Made by a program: the position numbers and the translations under genes. The notes under the pieces are model-generated. The model was not told the DNA's origin and did not search any database. It saw nothing but the letters and a program-made list of their open reading frames with translations. Below, piece by piece: positions 22,232 through 31,363 of a DNA stretch of 37,552 nucleotides. This stretch comes from Burkholderiales bacterium (lineage in GTDB: Bacteria > Pseudomonadota > Gammaproteobacteria > Burkholderiales > SG8-39): the NCBI GenBank assembly GCA_025458245.1, contig JALOSW010000005.1, positions 1-37,552 of the forward strand. Reading direction: 5' to 3'. Numbering within the stretch: position 1 is the first letter of the stretch; each line of letters begins with the position of its first letter.

Positions 22232-22423
22232 GTGCGAGCCGTGAACTATTCCGCGCCGGCGGCCGGACCCGCCGCTGAACCGATCCGCAGGCCGGCACGA
22301 CGCCGCGCGATCGCCAAGGCGATCGGCGTGGCCGTTCTGGCGGCGGTCGTGCTGGCGGGGTTCATGGCCTATCTCAACCCCTCGATGCTCCTCTCGCTCG
22401 AGAACCTGCGCCTCTGCTTCTGA
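22232..22423 (+). CDS. Small single-span membrane protein
   Basis: 63 aa from a GTG start with GAGG 7 nt upstream. A basic, Ala/Pro-rich N-terminus (residues 1-28) is followed by a hydrophobic helix (IGVAVLAAVVLAGFMAYLNP, about 30-50) and a short end MLLSLENLRLCF that finishes in Cys-Phe. The positive-inside rule puts the N-terminus in the cytoplasm. No function can be given. It precedes the DUF938 gene by 11 nt, so may be cotranscribed with it. The longer frame from 22151 lacks a ribosome site and overlaps the promoter, so the shorter form is preferred. Confidence 0.65.
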   Translation: MRAVNYSAPAAGPAAEPIRRPARRRAIAKAIGVAVLAAVVLAGFMAYLNPSMLLSLENLRLCF

Positions 22424-22434
22424 AGGGCGCCGCG

Positions 22435-23082
22435 ATGCCGGCGTCCCTGCGTCCAAAGCCGTTTTCCGAGGCGTGCGAGCGCAATCGCGAGCCCATCCTC
22501 GCCGTCCTCGCGCGCGTATTCGCAGACCGACGGCGCGTTCTGGAGATCGGGAGCGGAACGGGCCAGCACGCCGTGGCGTTCGGCGCACGCATGCCCTGGC
22601 TCGTCTGGCAGCCGAGCGACGTCCCGGCCCATCTCGACGGGATTCGGGCGTGGGTGGCGGACGCTGCGTGCGCGAACGTCCGCGACCCCATCGCCCTCGA
22701 CGTGAACGCCGACCCGTGGCCGGTCGCCGAGTTCGACGCCGCGTTCTCGGCGAACACGGCGCACATCATGAGCGCGCCCGAGGTCGAGAGGATGTTCGCG
22801 CGCGTCGCCCGCGCCCTCGCAGCCGGAGGCGATCTAGCGCTCTACGGGCCCTTCAACTACGCGGGGCGCTACACTTCCGAATCGAACGAGCGGTTCGATG
22901 CGTCGCTGCGCTCTCGCGACGCGGCGAGCGGCATACGCGACTTCGAGTGGGTCGACTCGGTTGCGGCCGGCGAGGGCTTTGCGCTTGCCGAGGACAACGC
23001 GATGCCCGCGAACAATCGGCTGCTGGTGTGGCGGCTCGCTCGAGCGCGCCGTCCGATGCGACCCGGAGGAACGGCACCATGA
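22435..23082 (+). CDS. DUF938 family SAM-dependent methyltransferase-like protein
   Basis: 215 aa. Glycine-rich motif I VLEIGSGTGQHAVAF at 35-49 is typical of class I methyltransferases; PWLVWQPSDV, DVNADPWP and FSANTAHIM follow, and GGDLALYGPFNYAGRYTSESNERFD matches the DUF938 family. Substrate unknown. The gene starts 11 nt after the small membrane peptide and its stop overlaps the ATG of the aldehyde dehydrogenase gene by 4 nt (ATGA), indicating one transcript. Confidence 0.9.
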   Translation: MPASLRPKPFSEACERNREPILAVLARVFADRRRVLEIGSGTGQHAVAFGARMPWLVWQPSDVPAHLDGIRAWVADAACANVRDPIALDVNADPWPVAEFDAAFSANTAHIMSAPEVERMFARVARALAAGGDLALYGPFNYAGRYTSESNERFDASLRSRDAASGIRDFEWVDSVAAGEGFALAEDNAMPANNRLLVWRLARARRPMRPGGTAP

Positions 23083-24650
23083 CGACCGGATTCAAGCTCA
23101 CCTATTCCACGATGTTCAACCCGCCGGAGGCGCTGCACGCGAGCTTCGAGGCGGCGCTGGCGCGCGTGAAGGCCTCGCTCGGGCGCGATCAGCCGATGTG
23201 GGTCGGCGGCCGGGCACGCGCCGCGCGGGAGGCGTTCGAGGTGCGAAGCCCGATCGATCGCGGCTGGCTCCTCGGACGATTTCCGAGCGCGTCGACGGAG
23301 GACGTCGCCGACGCAGTGGCGGCAGCGCAGGCGGCGTTCCCCGACTGGTCGCGGATGCCCTGGCGCGAGCGCGTCGCCCTGTTGCGCCGCGCGGCGAGGA
23401 CGATCGAGGAGCGCGTGTACGACATCAGCGCCGCAGTCGCCCTGGAGGTCGGCAAGAACCGGATGGAGTCGCTCGGCGAGGTCCAGGAGACCGCCGATCT
23501 CGTGTACTGGTATTGCGACCAGATGGAGGCGAACGACGGGTACGCCAAGACGCTTCCCGACGATCCGCTCGAAGGGTTCGTGAGTCGAAATCGCACGGTG
23601 CTCAAGCCCTACGGGGTGTGGGCCGTGATCGCCCCGTTCAATTTCCCCTTCGCTCTGGCGGGCGGCCCGATCGGCGCTGCGCTCGTGGCGGGCAACACGG
23701 TGGTCTTCAAGGTCGCGAGCGACACCTCGTGGAGCGGTGCGCTGCTGATGGACGCGTTCCGCGACGCCGGACTTCCGGACGGGGTGCTGAACTACGTCAC
23801 GGGGAGCGGCGCGGTCGCGGGCAATGCGCTCGTGCGGCATCCCGGGGTGGCCGGCGCGACGTTTACGGGCTCCTACGAGGTCGGGATGGACATCTACCGT
23901 ACGTTCGCGCAGGGCCCATGGCCGCGGCCGTGCATCGCGGAGATGGGGGGCAAGAACGCCGCGGTCGTCACTCGCAAGGCGGACCTCGATCGCGCGGCGA
24001 CCGGGATCGTACGATCGGCGTTCGGGCTGCAGGGCCAGAAATGCTCGGCCTGCTCGCGCGTCTACGTCGAGCGGCAGGTCGCGGCGGCGCTGCGCGAGAA
24101 GCTCGCGGCGCTCACGCGGGCGATCAAGGTGGGTGATCCATCCGCGCGGCCGAACTGGATGGGCCCCGTGATCAACGCGGCGGCCTATGCGCGCTACGAA
24201 AAGTGCGTGGCGAACCTGCGCGAGCACGGCGAGATCCTCGCCGGCGGCGAGCAGCTCAAGGCTGGTGCGCTCGCGAACGGCTACTTCGTGGCGCCGACCG
24301 TGGGCACCGCGCCTCTCGACTACCGCCTTTGGCGGGAGGAGAAGTTCGTTCCGCTGGTGCTCGTCGGCGAGGTCGACTCGATGGACGAGGCGCTGGGCCT
24401 CGTGAACGCATCCGAGTACGGTCTTACGGCGGGCTTCTACGGCGGCACGGACGAGATCGAGCCGTTTCTCGCGCGCGTCGAGGCCGGGGTGACCTACGTC
24501 AACCGCCCGCAGGGCGCGACCACCGGCGCGTGGCCCGGCTATCAGCCGTTCGGCGGCTGGAAGGGCTCGGGCACGACCGGCAAGGCGATCGGCTCGTTCT
24601 GGTACCTGCCGCAGTACCTGCGCGAGCAGTCTCAGACGATCGTCGAGTGA
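23079..24650 (+). CDS. Aldehyde dehydrogenase (P5C dehydrogenase-like)
   Basis: 523 aa, NAD-dependent aldehyde dehydrogenase. Motifs: PFNFPFALAGGPIGAALVAGNTVVFK (about 185-210), TFTGSYEVGMDIYRTF, general base Glu in EMGGKNAAVV, catalytic Cys in GLQGQKCSACSR, and GGWKGSGTTGKAIG near the C-terminus. The QGQKCSACSR form is that of L-glutamate gamma-semialdehyde (pyrroline-5-carboxylate) dehydrogenases, so a role in proline or arginine breakdown is the best reading, but related aldehydes are possible. It lacks the proline dehydrogenase domain of PutA. Start overlaps the DUF938 gene; the stop overlaps the next gene's ATG. Confidence 0.9.
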   Translation: MTTGFKLTYSTMFNPPEALHASFEAALARVKASLGRDQPMWVGGRARAAREAFEVRSPIDRGWLLGRFPSASTEDVADAVAAAQAAFPDWSRMPWRERVALLRRAARTIEERVYDISAAVALEVGKNRMESLGEVQETADLVYWYCDQMEANDGYAKTLPDDPLEGFVSRNRTVLKPYGVWAVIAPFNFPFALAGGPIGAALVAGNTVVFKVASDTSWSGALLMDAFRDAGLPDGVLNYVTGSGAVAGNALVRHPGVAGATFTGSYEVGMDIYRTFAQGPWPRPCIAEMGGKNAAVVTRKADLDRAATGIVRSAFGLQGQKCSACSRVYVERQVAAALREKLAALTRAIKVGDPSARPNWMGPVINAAAYARYEKCVANLREHGEILAGGEQLKAGALANGYFVAPTVGTAPLDYRLWREEKFVPLVLVGEVDSMDEALGLVNASEYGLTAGFYGGTDEIEPFLARVEAGVTYVNRPQGATTGAWPGYQPFGGWKGSGTTGKAIGSFWYLPQYLREQSQTIVE

Positions 24651-25225
24651 TGGCTTCGTTCGCCACGATCCTCGCCTTCTGGTTCGGAGCGCCGGGAAGT
24701 GCGGAGTTCGGCAGACCGCGGCGTTGCTGGTTCGCGAAATCCGACGCGTTCGATGCGGAGATCCGGGCCCGGTTCGGCGGGCTGCTCGAGCAGGCGAACG
24801 CGGGGGCGGTCGACGCGTGGATGCGAACGCCCCTCGCGGCGCTCGCGCTCGTCGTCGTGCTCGATCAGTTTCCGAGGAACATCCATCGCGGCACGCCCGC
24901 GGCATTCGCGTCCGACCACCGGGCGCTCGCGGCCGCGCGCACCCTCGTCGCGGGCGGCGGCGACCGCCTGCTGCTTCCCGTACAGCGCTGGTTCGCGTAT
25001 CTGCCGTTCGAGCACGCGGAGGACCTGGCCGCGCAGCGGCGCTCGATGGCGCTGTTCTCCGAGCTGCGCCACGACCCGGACAGCGCGAGCCCGATCGACT
25101 ACGCGCGCCGCCACTACGAGGTGATTGCGCGGTTCGGCCGCTTTCCTCACCGGAACGCGATACTCGGCCGAGCCGCGACGTCCGAGGAGACCGAGTTCCT
25201 CAAGCAGCCCGGCGCGTCGTTCTAG
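24650..25225 (+). CDS. DUF924 family protein
   Basis: 191 aa. The sequence shows DUF924 features: FWFGAPG at the start, RPRRCWF, VVVLDQFPRNIHRGTPAAFASDHRALAAAR, and YLPFEHAEDLAAQRRSMALF, then RFGRFPHRNAILGR. The repeated helix-turn-helix pairs are typical of TPR-like folds. Function unknown. The ATG at 24650 shares the stop of the ALDH gene (TGATG), so it is the third gene of a coupled set DUF938-ALDH-DUF924. Confidence 0.9.
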   Translation: MASFATILAFWFGAPGSAEFGRPRRCWFAKSDAFDAEIRARFGGLLEQANAGAVDAWMRTPLAALALVVVLDQFPRNIHRGTPAAFASDHRALAAARTLVAGGGDRLLLPVQRWFAYLPFEHAEDLAAQRRSMALFSELRHDPDSASPIDYARRHYEVIARFGRFPHRNAILGRAATSEETEFLKQPGASF

Positions 25226-25235
25226 TCTCGCTCTT

Positions 25236-26453
25236 TCAATCGGCGAGCCGGGTGGGAATGCTGATCTCCGACTCGAGCGTGCGATGCACCGGGCACCGGT
25301 TCGCGATTTCGAGCAGCCGGTGCCGGGTCGGGGCGTCCAGAGCTCCCTCCAGGCGGATGACGCGCTCGATGCGATCGATCCGGCCCTCTTTCGTCTCGCA
25401 ATCGGCGCAATCGGCCGCGTGGATCTTCTCGTGCTTCAGTTCCACGGTCACTCGGTCGAGCGGCAGGGCTTTGGCGTCTGAGTACATGCGCAGGGTCATC
25501 GCAGTACACGCGCCGAGGCCCGCGAGCACCAGATCGTAAGGTGTCGGTCCGCTGTCCAGGCCGCCCACGGCAGCGGGCTCGTCGGCGCGCAGGACGTGGG
25601 CGCCCGCGACGATGAGCTGCGTGAATCGGCCCTCGCCGGTCTCGCGCACGACGACCTTGCCTGCGACGGCCTGTGGCGCTGCTGCCGGAGGGGCGTCCGC
25701 ATATCGCTCCGCCCATGCGGACAGGACGTGACCGGCGTAGCGCGCGTCCGCGGGTTGCGTGAGCAGGTGATCTGCCGGGTCCAGCGACACGAAGCTCTTC
25801 GGGTGGCGCGCCGCCCCGAAGATCCGGGTGGCGTTCTCGATATCGACGATCGTGTCGCGTGGGGAGTGCATCACGAGCAGGGCGCGCCGCAGGCTGGCAG
25901 CGAGGTCGCCGAGCTTGCTGCCGGCGAGATCGTCGATGAACGACTTTCCGATGCGGAACGTCCGGCCGGCGATCTCCACCTCGGCCGAGCCGGTGCGTGC
26001 GATCTCGTCCTGCCCCGGAATGTGCTTGAGCACGTGGGCCGGATCGAAGGGCGCACCGATCGTCGCGACGGCGCGGCACTCCGCGATGCTCGGCGCCGCC
26101 GCCAGGACGGCCGCTCCGCCGAGGCTGTGACCGACGAGCAGCGCCGGCGCGCGGTAACGGTGGCGCAGGAAGTCCGCGGCCGCGACCAGATCCGCGACGT
26201 TCGACGAGAAGCCCGTATTGCCGAACTCGCCCTCGCTGCCGCCGAGGCCGGTGAAGTCGAAGCGCAATACTGCGTAGCCGCGTTCCGCGAGCGCCGCGGA
26301 CACGTGCACCGCGGCGCGCGTGTCCTTGGAGCAGGTGAAGCAATGAGCGAAGAGCGCATACGCGACCGGCGGCGCGACGGGGAGGTCGAGACGCGCCGCG
26401 AGCATGGCGCCGCTCGCGCCCGGGAAAGAGATCTTCTGGGTCGATTTGAGCAT
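25236..26453 (-). CDS. Alpha/beta hydrolase-OsmC fusion protein
   Basis: 405 aa with two domains. Residues about 1-250 are an alpha/beta hydrolase: FAHCFTCSKDTRAAVHVSAALAERGYAVLRFDF, nucleophile in GHSLGGAA, and a late HLLTQPADARY with the likely catalytic His. Residues about 270-405 are an OsmC-like domain: FTQLIVAGAHVLRADEP, PYDLVLAGLGACTAMTLRMY with one reactive Cys, and NRCPVHRTL with the other. OsmC proteins reduce organic hydroperoxides with such a Cys pair. The fusion is known in several proteobacteria and suggests that the hydrolase releases a product that the OsmC half detoxifies. Stop codon is 10 nt from the convergent DUF924 gene. Confidence 0.9.
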   Translation of the reverse strand: MLKSTQKISFPGASGAMLAARLDLPVAPPVAYALFAHCFTCSKDTRAAVHVSAALAERGYAVLRFDFTGLGGSEGEFGNTGFSSNVADLVAAADFLRHRYRAPALLVGHSLGGAAVLAAAPSIAECRAVATIGAPFDPAHVLKHIPGQDEIARTGSAEVEIAGRTFRIGKSFIDDLAGSKLGDLAASLRRALLVMHSPRDTIVDIENATRIFGAARHPKSFVSLDPADHLLTQPADARYAGHVLSAWAERYADAPPAAAPQAVAGKVVVRETGEGRFTQLIVAGAHVLRADEPAAVGGLDSGPTPYDLVLAGLGACTAMTLRMYSDAKALPLDRVTVELKHEKIHAADCADCETKEGRIDRIERVIRLEGALDAPTRHRLLEIANRCPVHRTLESEISIPTRLAD

Positions 26454-26512
26454 CGCGTTCTCGTTTCATCTCTCTCACTGCGTCGCGAGTGCGGCGCGGC
26501 GGCCTGCCGGCG

Positions 26513-26518
26513 TAGAAT
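26513..26518 (+). promoter_or_regulatory. -10 box ahead of the methyltransferase gene
   Basis: TAGAAT, 13 nt before the proposed GTG start at 26532. The leader would be only about 7 nt, so translation may be nearly leaderless or begin at the GTG at 26550. Confidence 0.35.
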
Positions 26519-26531
26519 ACGCCCGCCGGTC

Positions 26532-27098
26532 GTGACGCATCCGCTTGTCGTGAACATCCACCATGGTCTTGAGGCCCCATCGGCATGGGTGAGCCGATGG
26601 GTGTCGCTCGCGCCCACGTCGGGTACGGCGCTCGACGTGGCCTCGGGGGCCGGACGCCATGCGCGACTGCTCGCGGCGAGGGGCTTGGACGTGACCGCCG
26701 TCGATCGCGACGCCGGGGCGCTTGCGCTGCTTGACGACGTCGGCCGGGTCACGACGCATGTCGCGGATCTCGAAGGCACGCCCTGGCCGTTCGCGCCGGG
26801 CTCGTTCGACGTCGTGGTGGTGACGAACTATCTGCACCGGCCGCTGTTTCCCTCGCTCGCCGCGGCACTGCGAGCGGGCGGGCTTCTCGTCTACGAGACG
26901 TTCATGCAGGGGAACGAACGCTACGGCCGGCCCTCCAACCCGGAGTTCCTGCTGCGGCAGGACGAGCTCTTTCGGGCGTTCTCGCCCGTGCTCACGGTGC
27001 TCGGCTTCGAGCAAGGGACGGTGAGGACGCCCAAACCCGGGGTCGTGCAGCGGCTCGCAGCCGTGCACGGCGCACCGGGCTCCATCGCCCCGCCCTGA
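26532..27098 (+). CDS. Class I SAM-dependent methyltransferase
   Basis: 188 aa from a GTG (26532; another GTG at 26550). Motif I TALDVASGAGRHARLLAARG, acidic end of strand 2 (VTAVDRD), and FDVVVVTNYLHRPLFPSLAAALRAGGLLVYETF define a class I methyltransferase, with a TehB-like arrangement. The substrate is not evident. It is divergent from the hydrolase-OsmC gene and lies just upstream of dapA, but with its own and dapA's -10 boxes between them, so it seems a separate unit. Confidence 0.82.
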   Translation: MTHPLVVNIHHGLEAPSAWVSRWVSLAPTSGTALDVASGAGRHARLLAARGLDVTAVDRDAGALALLDDVGRVTTHVADLEGTPWPFAPGSFDVVVVTNYLHRPLFPSLAAALRAGGLLVYETFMQGNERYGRPSNPEFLLRQDELFRAFSPVLTVLGFEQGTVRTPKPGVVQRLAAVHGAPGSIAPP

Positions 27099-27123
27099 GG
27101 CGCACGTCGCTGGCGGGGTGGGA

Positions 27124-27129
27124 TAAAAT
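27124..27129 (+). promoter_or_regulatory. -10 box of the dapA operon
   Basis: TAAAAT, 27 nt before the dapA ATG at 27157. No convincing -35. Confidence 0.4.
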
Positions 27130-27156
27130 GGTGAATTCTCTTCAGCGGGCGCCCCG

Positions 27157-28064
<908 letters not shown>

Positions 28065-28068
<4 letters not shown>

Positions 28069-29195
28069 GGCGCGCGCTGGTTCCCATCGCGTTGGCTGCA
28101 GCGGCGCTCGCGGGCTGCACCAGCTTCGACGACATGTTCCGCAGCTCGAAGCAGATCGAGTACAAGTCGGCGACCAAGACCTCGCCGCTCGAGGTGCCGC
28201 CGGATCTCACCCGCCCGGGCCGCGACGAGCGCTACACCGTTCCGGACGTGAATCCGAGCAGCAGCGCCACGCTCTCGACCTACAACGCCGAGCGCGCGAC
28301 GCAGCCGAAGTCCGGGAGTGTCGTGCTGCCCGACTCCGGCAAGGTGCGCATGGAGCGGTCGGGCAACCACCGATGGCTGGTCGTGCCTGATGCCGCCGAG
28401 AAGGTCTGGCCCGTCGTCCGCGAGTTCTGGCAGGACTCGGGGTTCGTGATCGTCCTGGAGAACACCGACACGGGGATCATGGAAACCGACTGGGCCGAGA
28501 ACCGCGCGAAGCTGCCGCAGGACGCCATCCGCAACACGCTCGGCAAGGTGCTCGACTCGCTGTACTCGACCGGCGAGCGCGACAAGTTCCGCACGCGACT
28601 CGAGCGCGGTCCGGACGGCTCCACCGAGATCTACATCACGCACCGGGGCATGGTCGAGGTCCTGACGGGAACGACGTCGAGCGCCGACACGCGCTGGCAG
28701 CCGCGGCCGCCGGATCCGGAACTGGAGGCCGAGTTCCTGCAGCGCCTGATGGTCCGCATCGGCGTCGAGGAGAACCGCGCGAAGACGCTCGTGGCGCAAC
28801 CGTCCGCGAAGGAAGACCGCGCGAAGCTCGTGCCGGGCGCGGGCGGCACCAGCACGCTGCAGGTGCAGGAGCCCTTCGACCGCGCCTGGCGCCGCGTCGG
28901 CGTCGCGCTCGACCGCGTCGGCTTCACGGTCGAGGATCGCGACCGCGCCAACGGCACGTACTTCGTGCGCTATGCCGACCCCGGCAACACGCAGCCGAAG
29001 GGGCAGGAGGGCTTCTTCTCGAAGCTCGCCTTCTGGCGTTCGACCGACACCGGCAAGCAGACGGAGCAGTATCGCGTCGCCGTGAAGGGCTCCGGGGACA
29101 CGACCGAAATCGTGATCCTGAACAAGAACGGCGCGGTCGACACGTCGGATACATCCCGTCGCATCCTCGCGCTTCTCTACGATCAGCTGAAATAG
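28065..29195 (+). CDS. bamC: Outer membrane assembly lipoprotein BamC
   Basis: 376 aa. Signal peptide with lipobox LAGC (Cys18) anchors it to the outer membrane. After an unstructured segment ([14 protein letters not shown] ... [11 protein letters not shown], which in E. coli binds BamD) come two related helix-grip domains, at about 105-235 ([24 protein letters not shown]) and 265-375 ([23 protein letters not shown]), ending [12 protein letters not shown]. It is part of the BAM complex that inserts outer membrane proteins. Start overlaps dapA; the MBL gene follows 13 nt downstream. Confidence 0.95.
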
Positions 29196-29208
29196 CGGGC
29201 ACCGGCGC

Positions 29209-29979
29209 GTGGCGCTGCGGTTCGCGTCGCTCGGCAGCGGCAGCCGGGGCAACGGCCTCGTCGTCGAGGTCGGCGCGTCGCGCATACTGCTCGACTGCGG
29301 GTTCACGCCGCGCGACTGCGAGCGTCGCCTGGCGCGGCTCGGGCTGGTTCCTGCGGATCTCGCCGGCATCGTCGTGACGCACGAGCACGACGATCACGTG
29401 GGCGATGCGCTCCCGTTCGCCGGTCGCCACGGGCTGCGCGTCTGGATGACTCACGGCACCTGGCGCGCGGTGGCGTCGGACACGCCGCCGCCCGAACACG
29501 TCTCGCTGATCGGCAGCCACGACGCCTTCGCGGTGGGAGACCTACACGTGTTGCCGTTTCCCGTGCCGCACGACGCGCGCGAACCGGTGCAGTTCGTGTT
29601 CTCGGACGGGGCTTCGCGGGTGGGCGTGCTCACCGACATCGGCGCACCCACACGTCACGTCGCGGAGACGCTCGCGTGCTGCGACGCGCTCGTGCTCGAG
29701 TGCAATCACGACCGCGAGATGCTGGCGCGCGGTCCGTACCCATCGTGGCTGAAGCAGCGGATCGGCGGTCCGTTCGGCCACCTTGCCAACGATGCTGCCG
29801 CGGCGCTGCTCGGGATGCTCGACACACGCCGCCTGCGGCACGTCGTTGCCGCTCATCTTTCCGACTCGAACAACACGCCCGACCTCGCTCGCGGCGCACT
29901 GGCCGAGGCCTTGGGTTGCGCCGACGAGTGGATCGGCGTCGCGTCGCAGGAAGCCGGCTTCGACTGGCGTTCGCTATAG
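29209..29979 (+). CDS. Metallo-beta-lactamase fold hydrolase (YycJ/WalJ-like)
   Basis: 256 aa from a GTG start 13 nt after bamC. The metal motif T57-HEHDDH63 and GSGSRGNGLVVEVG near the N-terminus place it in the YycJ/WalJ-like MBL group, which includes nucleases and phosphodiesterases. Further ligands are PVPHDAREP (about 120), LTDIG, LECNHDREM and AHLSDSNN. In several bacteria such proteins act in DNA or RNA processing, but the substrate here is unknown. Third gene of the dapA operon. Confidence 0.85.
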   Translation: MALRFASLGSGSRGNGLVVEVGASRILLDCGFTPRDCERRLARLGLVPADLAGIVVTHEHDDHVGDALPFAGRHGLRVWMTHGTWRAVASDTPPPEHVSLIGSHDAFAVGDLHVLPFPVPHDAREPVQFVFSDGASRVGVLTDIGAPTRHVAETLACCDALVLECNHDREMLARGPYPSWLKQRIGGPFGHLANDAAAALLGMLDTRRLRHVVAAHLSDSNNTPDLARGALAEALGCADEWIGVASQEAGFDWRSL

Positions 29980-29995
29980 CGGGCGACGCAGGGCG

Positions 29996-30022
29996 AAAAA
30001 AAGCCGGCCCGCGGGCCGGCTT
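29996..30022 (-). terminator. Rho-independent terminator after the small lipoprotein gene
   Basis: Read on the minus strand, a perfect stem of 10 bp (AAGCCGGCCC / GGGCCGGCTT, 30022-30001) with a 2-nt loop is followed by TTTTTTT (30002-29996). It is placed 25 nt after the stop codon at 30047, ending the minus-strand lipoprotein transcript. On the plus strand it has no T-run. Confidence 0.85.
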
Positions 30023-30046
30023 CGTCGGCACGAGAGACTCGGCGAG

Positions 30047-30286
30047 CTACTTCTTCGCGGCGTCGGCCGCTTCCTTCGCCTTGTCGGCCGCAGCGTCTTT
30101 CGCGGCGTCGGCCGCCGCCTTCGATACATCGGCTGCGGCCGGAGCCGGCGCCGGGGCGGGCGCGGCCGGCGGTGCAGCCGGAGGCTGGGCCGCCGGAGCC
30201 GGCGCTGCTGCGGGCTTGGCCTCTTCCTTGCCGCAGCCCGCGAGCGCGAGGCTCATCAGCACGGCGGCGAATAGAGCGCGTTTCAT
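30047..30286 (-). CDS. Small Ala/Pro/Lys-rich lipoprotein (paralogue 1)
   Basis: 79 aa. Signal peptide with lipobox LALAGC (Cys18), followed by GKEEAKP, a Pro/Ala-rich tract (about 22-50) and a charged helix DVSKAAADAAKDAAADKAKEAADAAKK. It shares the MKR-L start, the AGCGKEE box and the Ala/Lys end with the next gene upstream (30373-30744), so the two are paralogues. The Pro/Ala spacer may lift the helix off the membrane. Function unknown; a structural or stress role is possible. Confidence 0.85.
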   Translation of the reverse strand: MKRALFAAVLMSLALAGCGKEEAKPAAAPAPAAQPPAAPPAAPAPAPAPAAADVSKAAADAAKDAAADKAKEAADAAKK

Positions 30287-30372
30287 CGGGAACTCCCTTC
30301 AGCTTTCCAGGTTCGGCAATCTCGGCCGGCCTGCGGCCCGTCGGCGGGGCCTCCGCCGGTGGTCGACTGCGA

Positions 30373-30744
30373 CTACTTCTTCGCCGCCTCTTCCACTTTC
30401 TTGGCGGACTCTTCGACTTTTTTCGCCGTCTCGCCGACCGCCTTAGCGGTGTCGGCAGTGGCTTCCTTCGCGGCCTTGGCCGCTGCATCCGCTGCCTCCT
30501 TCGTCGCGTCGGCAGCGGCGCCGGCGGCGTCCTTGGTCGCCTTGGCCGCGTCGCTCGCCGCTTCCTTGGTCGCGTCGACCGCCGCGCCGGCGGCTTCCTT
30601 GGTGGCCTTGGCCGCGTCGCCGGCGGCTTCCTTCACGGCCTGCGTGGCTTCCTTGGCCTTGTCGGCCGCAGCCTTCTGTTCTTCCTTGCCGCAGCCGGCA
30701 AGCGCGAGCGCGACCAGCGCGACAGCGAGTAGGGTGCGTTTCAT
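30373..30744 (-). CDS. Lipoprotein with eight 11-residue repeats (paralogue 2)
   Basis: 123 aa. Signal peptide and lipobox LALAGC (Cys18), then GKEEQ, then eight consecutive 11-residue units filling residues 36-123 to the C-terminus: AVKEAAGDAAK, ATKEAAGAAVD, ATKEAASDAAK, ATKDAAGAAAD, ATKEAADAAAK, AAKEATADTAK, AVGETAKKVEE, SAKKVEEAAKK. The period and A-x-K-E-A pattern resemble group 3 LEA and apolipoprotein-like amphipathic helices that lie on membranes or protect them from drying. The preceding residues (25-35) may be a ninth degraded unit. No enzymatic domain. Its TATAAT box at 30824 is the likely promoter for both lipoproteins, though there may also be one between them. Confidence 0.88.
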   Translation of the reverse strand: MKRTLLAVALVALALAGCGKEEQKAAADKAKEATQAVKEAAGDAAKATKEAAGAAVDATKEAASDAAKATKDAAGAAADATKEAADAAAKAAKEATADTAKAVGETAKKVEESAKKVEEAAKK

Positions 30745-30821
30745 GGGTTCGGTCCTTTTGGGAATGGGGGATGGGAGAGGAGTCGGCGCGAGCATCGACG
30801 CGCGCGCATCGTGCCGAAACT

Positions 30822-30836
30822 CAATTATAGCAATTG
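30822..30836 (-). promoter_or_regulatory. -10 box inside a 15-nt inverted repeat (lipoprotein promoter)
   Basis: TATAAT on the minus strand (30829-30824) sits within CAATT-atagc-AATTG, a perfect 5-bp inverted repeat that could be a protein-binding operator. It lies about 80 nt before the start at 30744. Confidence 0.5.
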
Positions 30837-30859
30837 CCGCGGTGCAGCAAACCGTGCCG

Positions 30860-31363
30860 TCAAAGCCCGAGCGTCGTCGGCGGACTGGTCGGCTCCGAGC
30901 TTTCCCAGATCTGGTCGAAGCGCTCCCGCATCAACGCGCTCTCGTGCGGGTCGTCGCGCACGAAGACGCCGCGTGGATGTGCGGCCACGGCACGCCGGAC
31001 GACGTGCGCTGCGTCGGCGAGGACGAAGCAGTCCTGCGCACGCGCCGCCTCGCCGGTTGTCCGGTGCACGGCGAAGTCGGTGCTGAACGCAGCGACGAGC
31101 TGCGCGAGCCGCGGCGAGTGCCGCTCCAGGTGGCCGGGCTCGTGTACCGCGACGAACAATCGGTTGCCCCGCGTCGCGCGCAGAAACCCCTCCAACCGAG
31201 CGATGCGCCCAGGGTCGTCGAGGCCGAGTTGCACGAGGTCCGGGTCGAAGATGCGAAGCTCGCGTCGCGCGAGGCCGAGAAGCGCGTCGAAGGCGTCCCG
31301 ATACTCGCGGCGCGTGCCGATGAGCACGCGCGTGACGGCGGGCGGCGAGCCGGATTCGGTCAT
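30860..31363 (-). CDS. DUF7931-like protein (phospholipase D-like fold)
   Basis: 167 aa, no signal peptide. TRREYRDAFDALLGLARRELRIFDPDL at the start and HSPRLAQLVAAF, CFVLADAAHVVRR and HPRGVFVRDDPHESALMRERFDQIWE later are the shape of small DUF7931 proteins with half of a phospholipase D-like fold; the catalytic HKD motif is not seen. Function unknown. The start overlaps the stop of the RoxA-type gene by 4 nt, so it is translated with it. Confidence 0.7.
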   Translation of the reverse strand: MTESGSPPAVTRVLIGTRREYRDAFDALLGLARRELRIFDPDLVQLGLDDPGRIARLEGFLRATRGNRLFVAVHEPGHLERHSPRLAQLVAAFSTDFAVHRTTGEAARAQDCFVLADAAHVVRRAVAAHPRGVFVRDDPHESALMRERFDQIWESSEPTSPPTTLGL

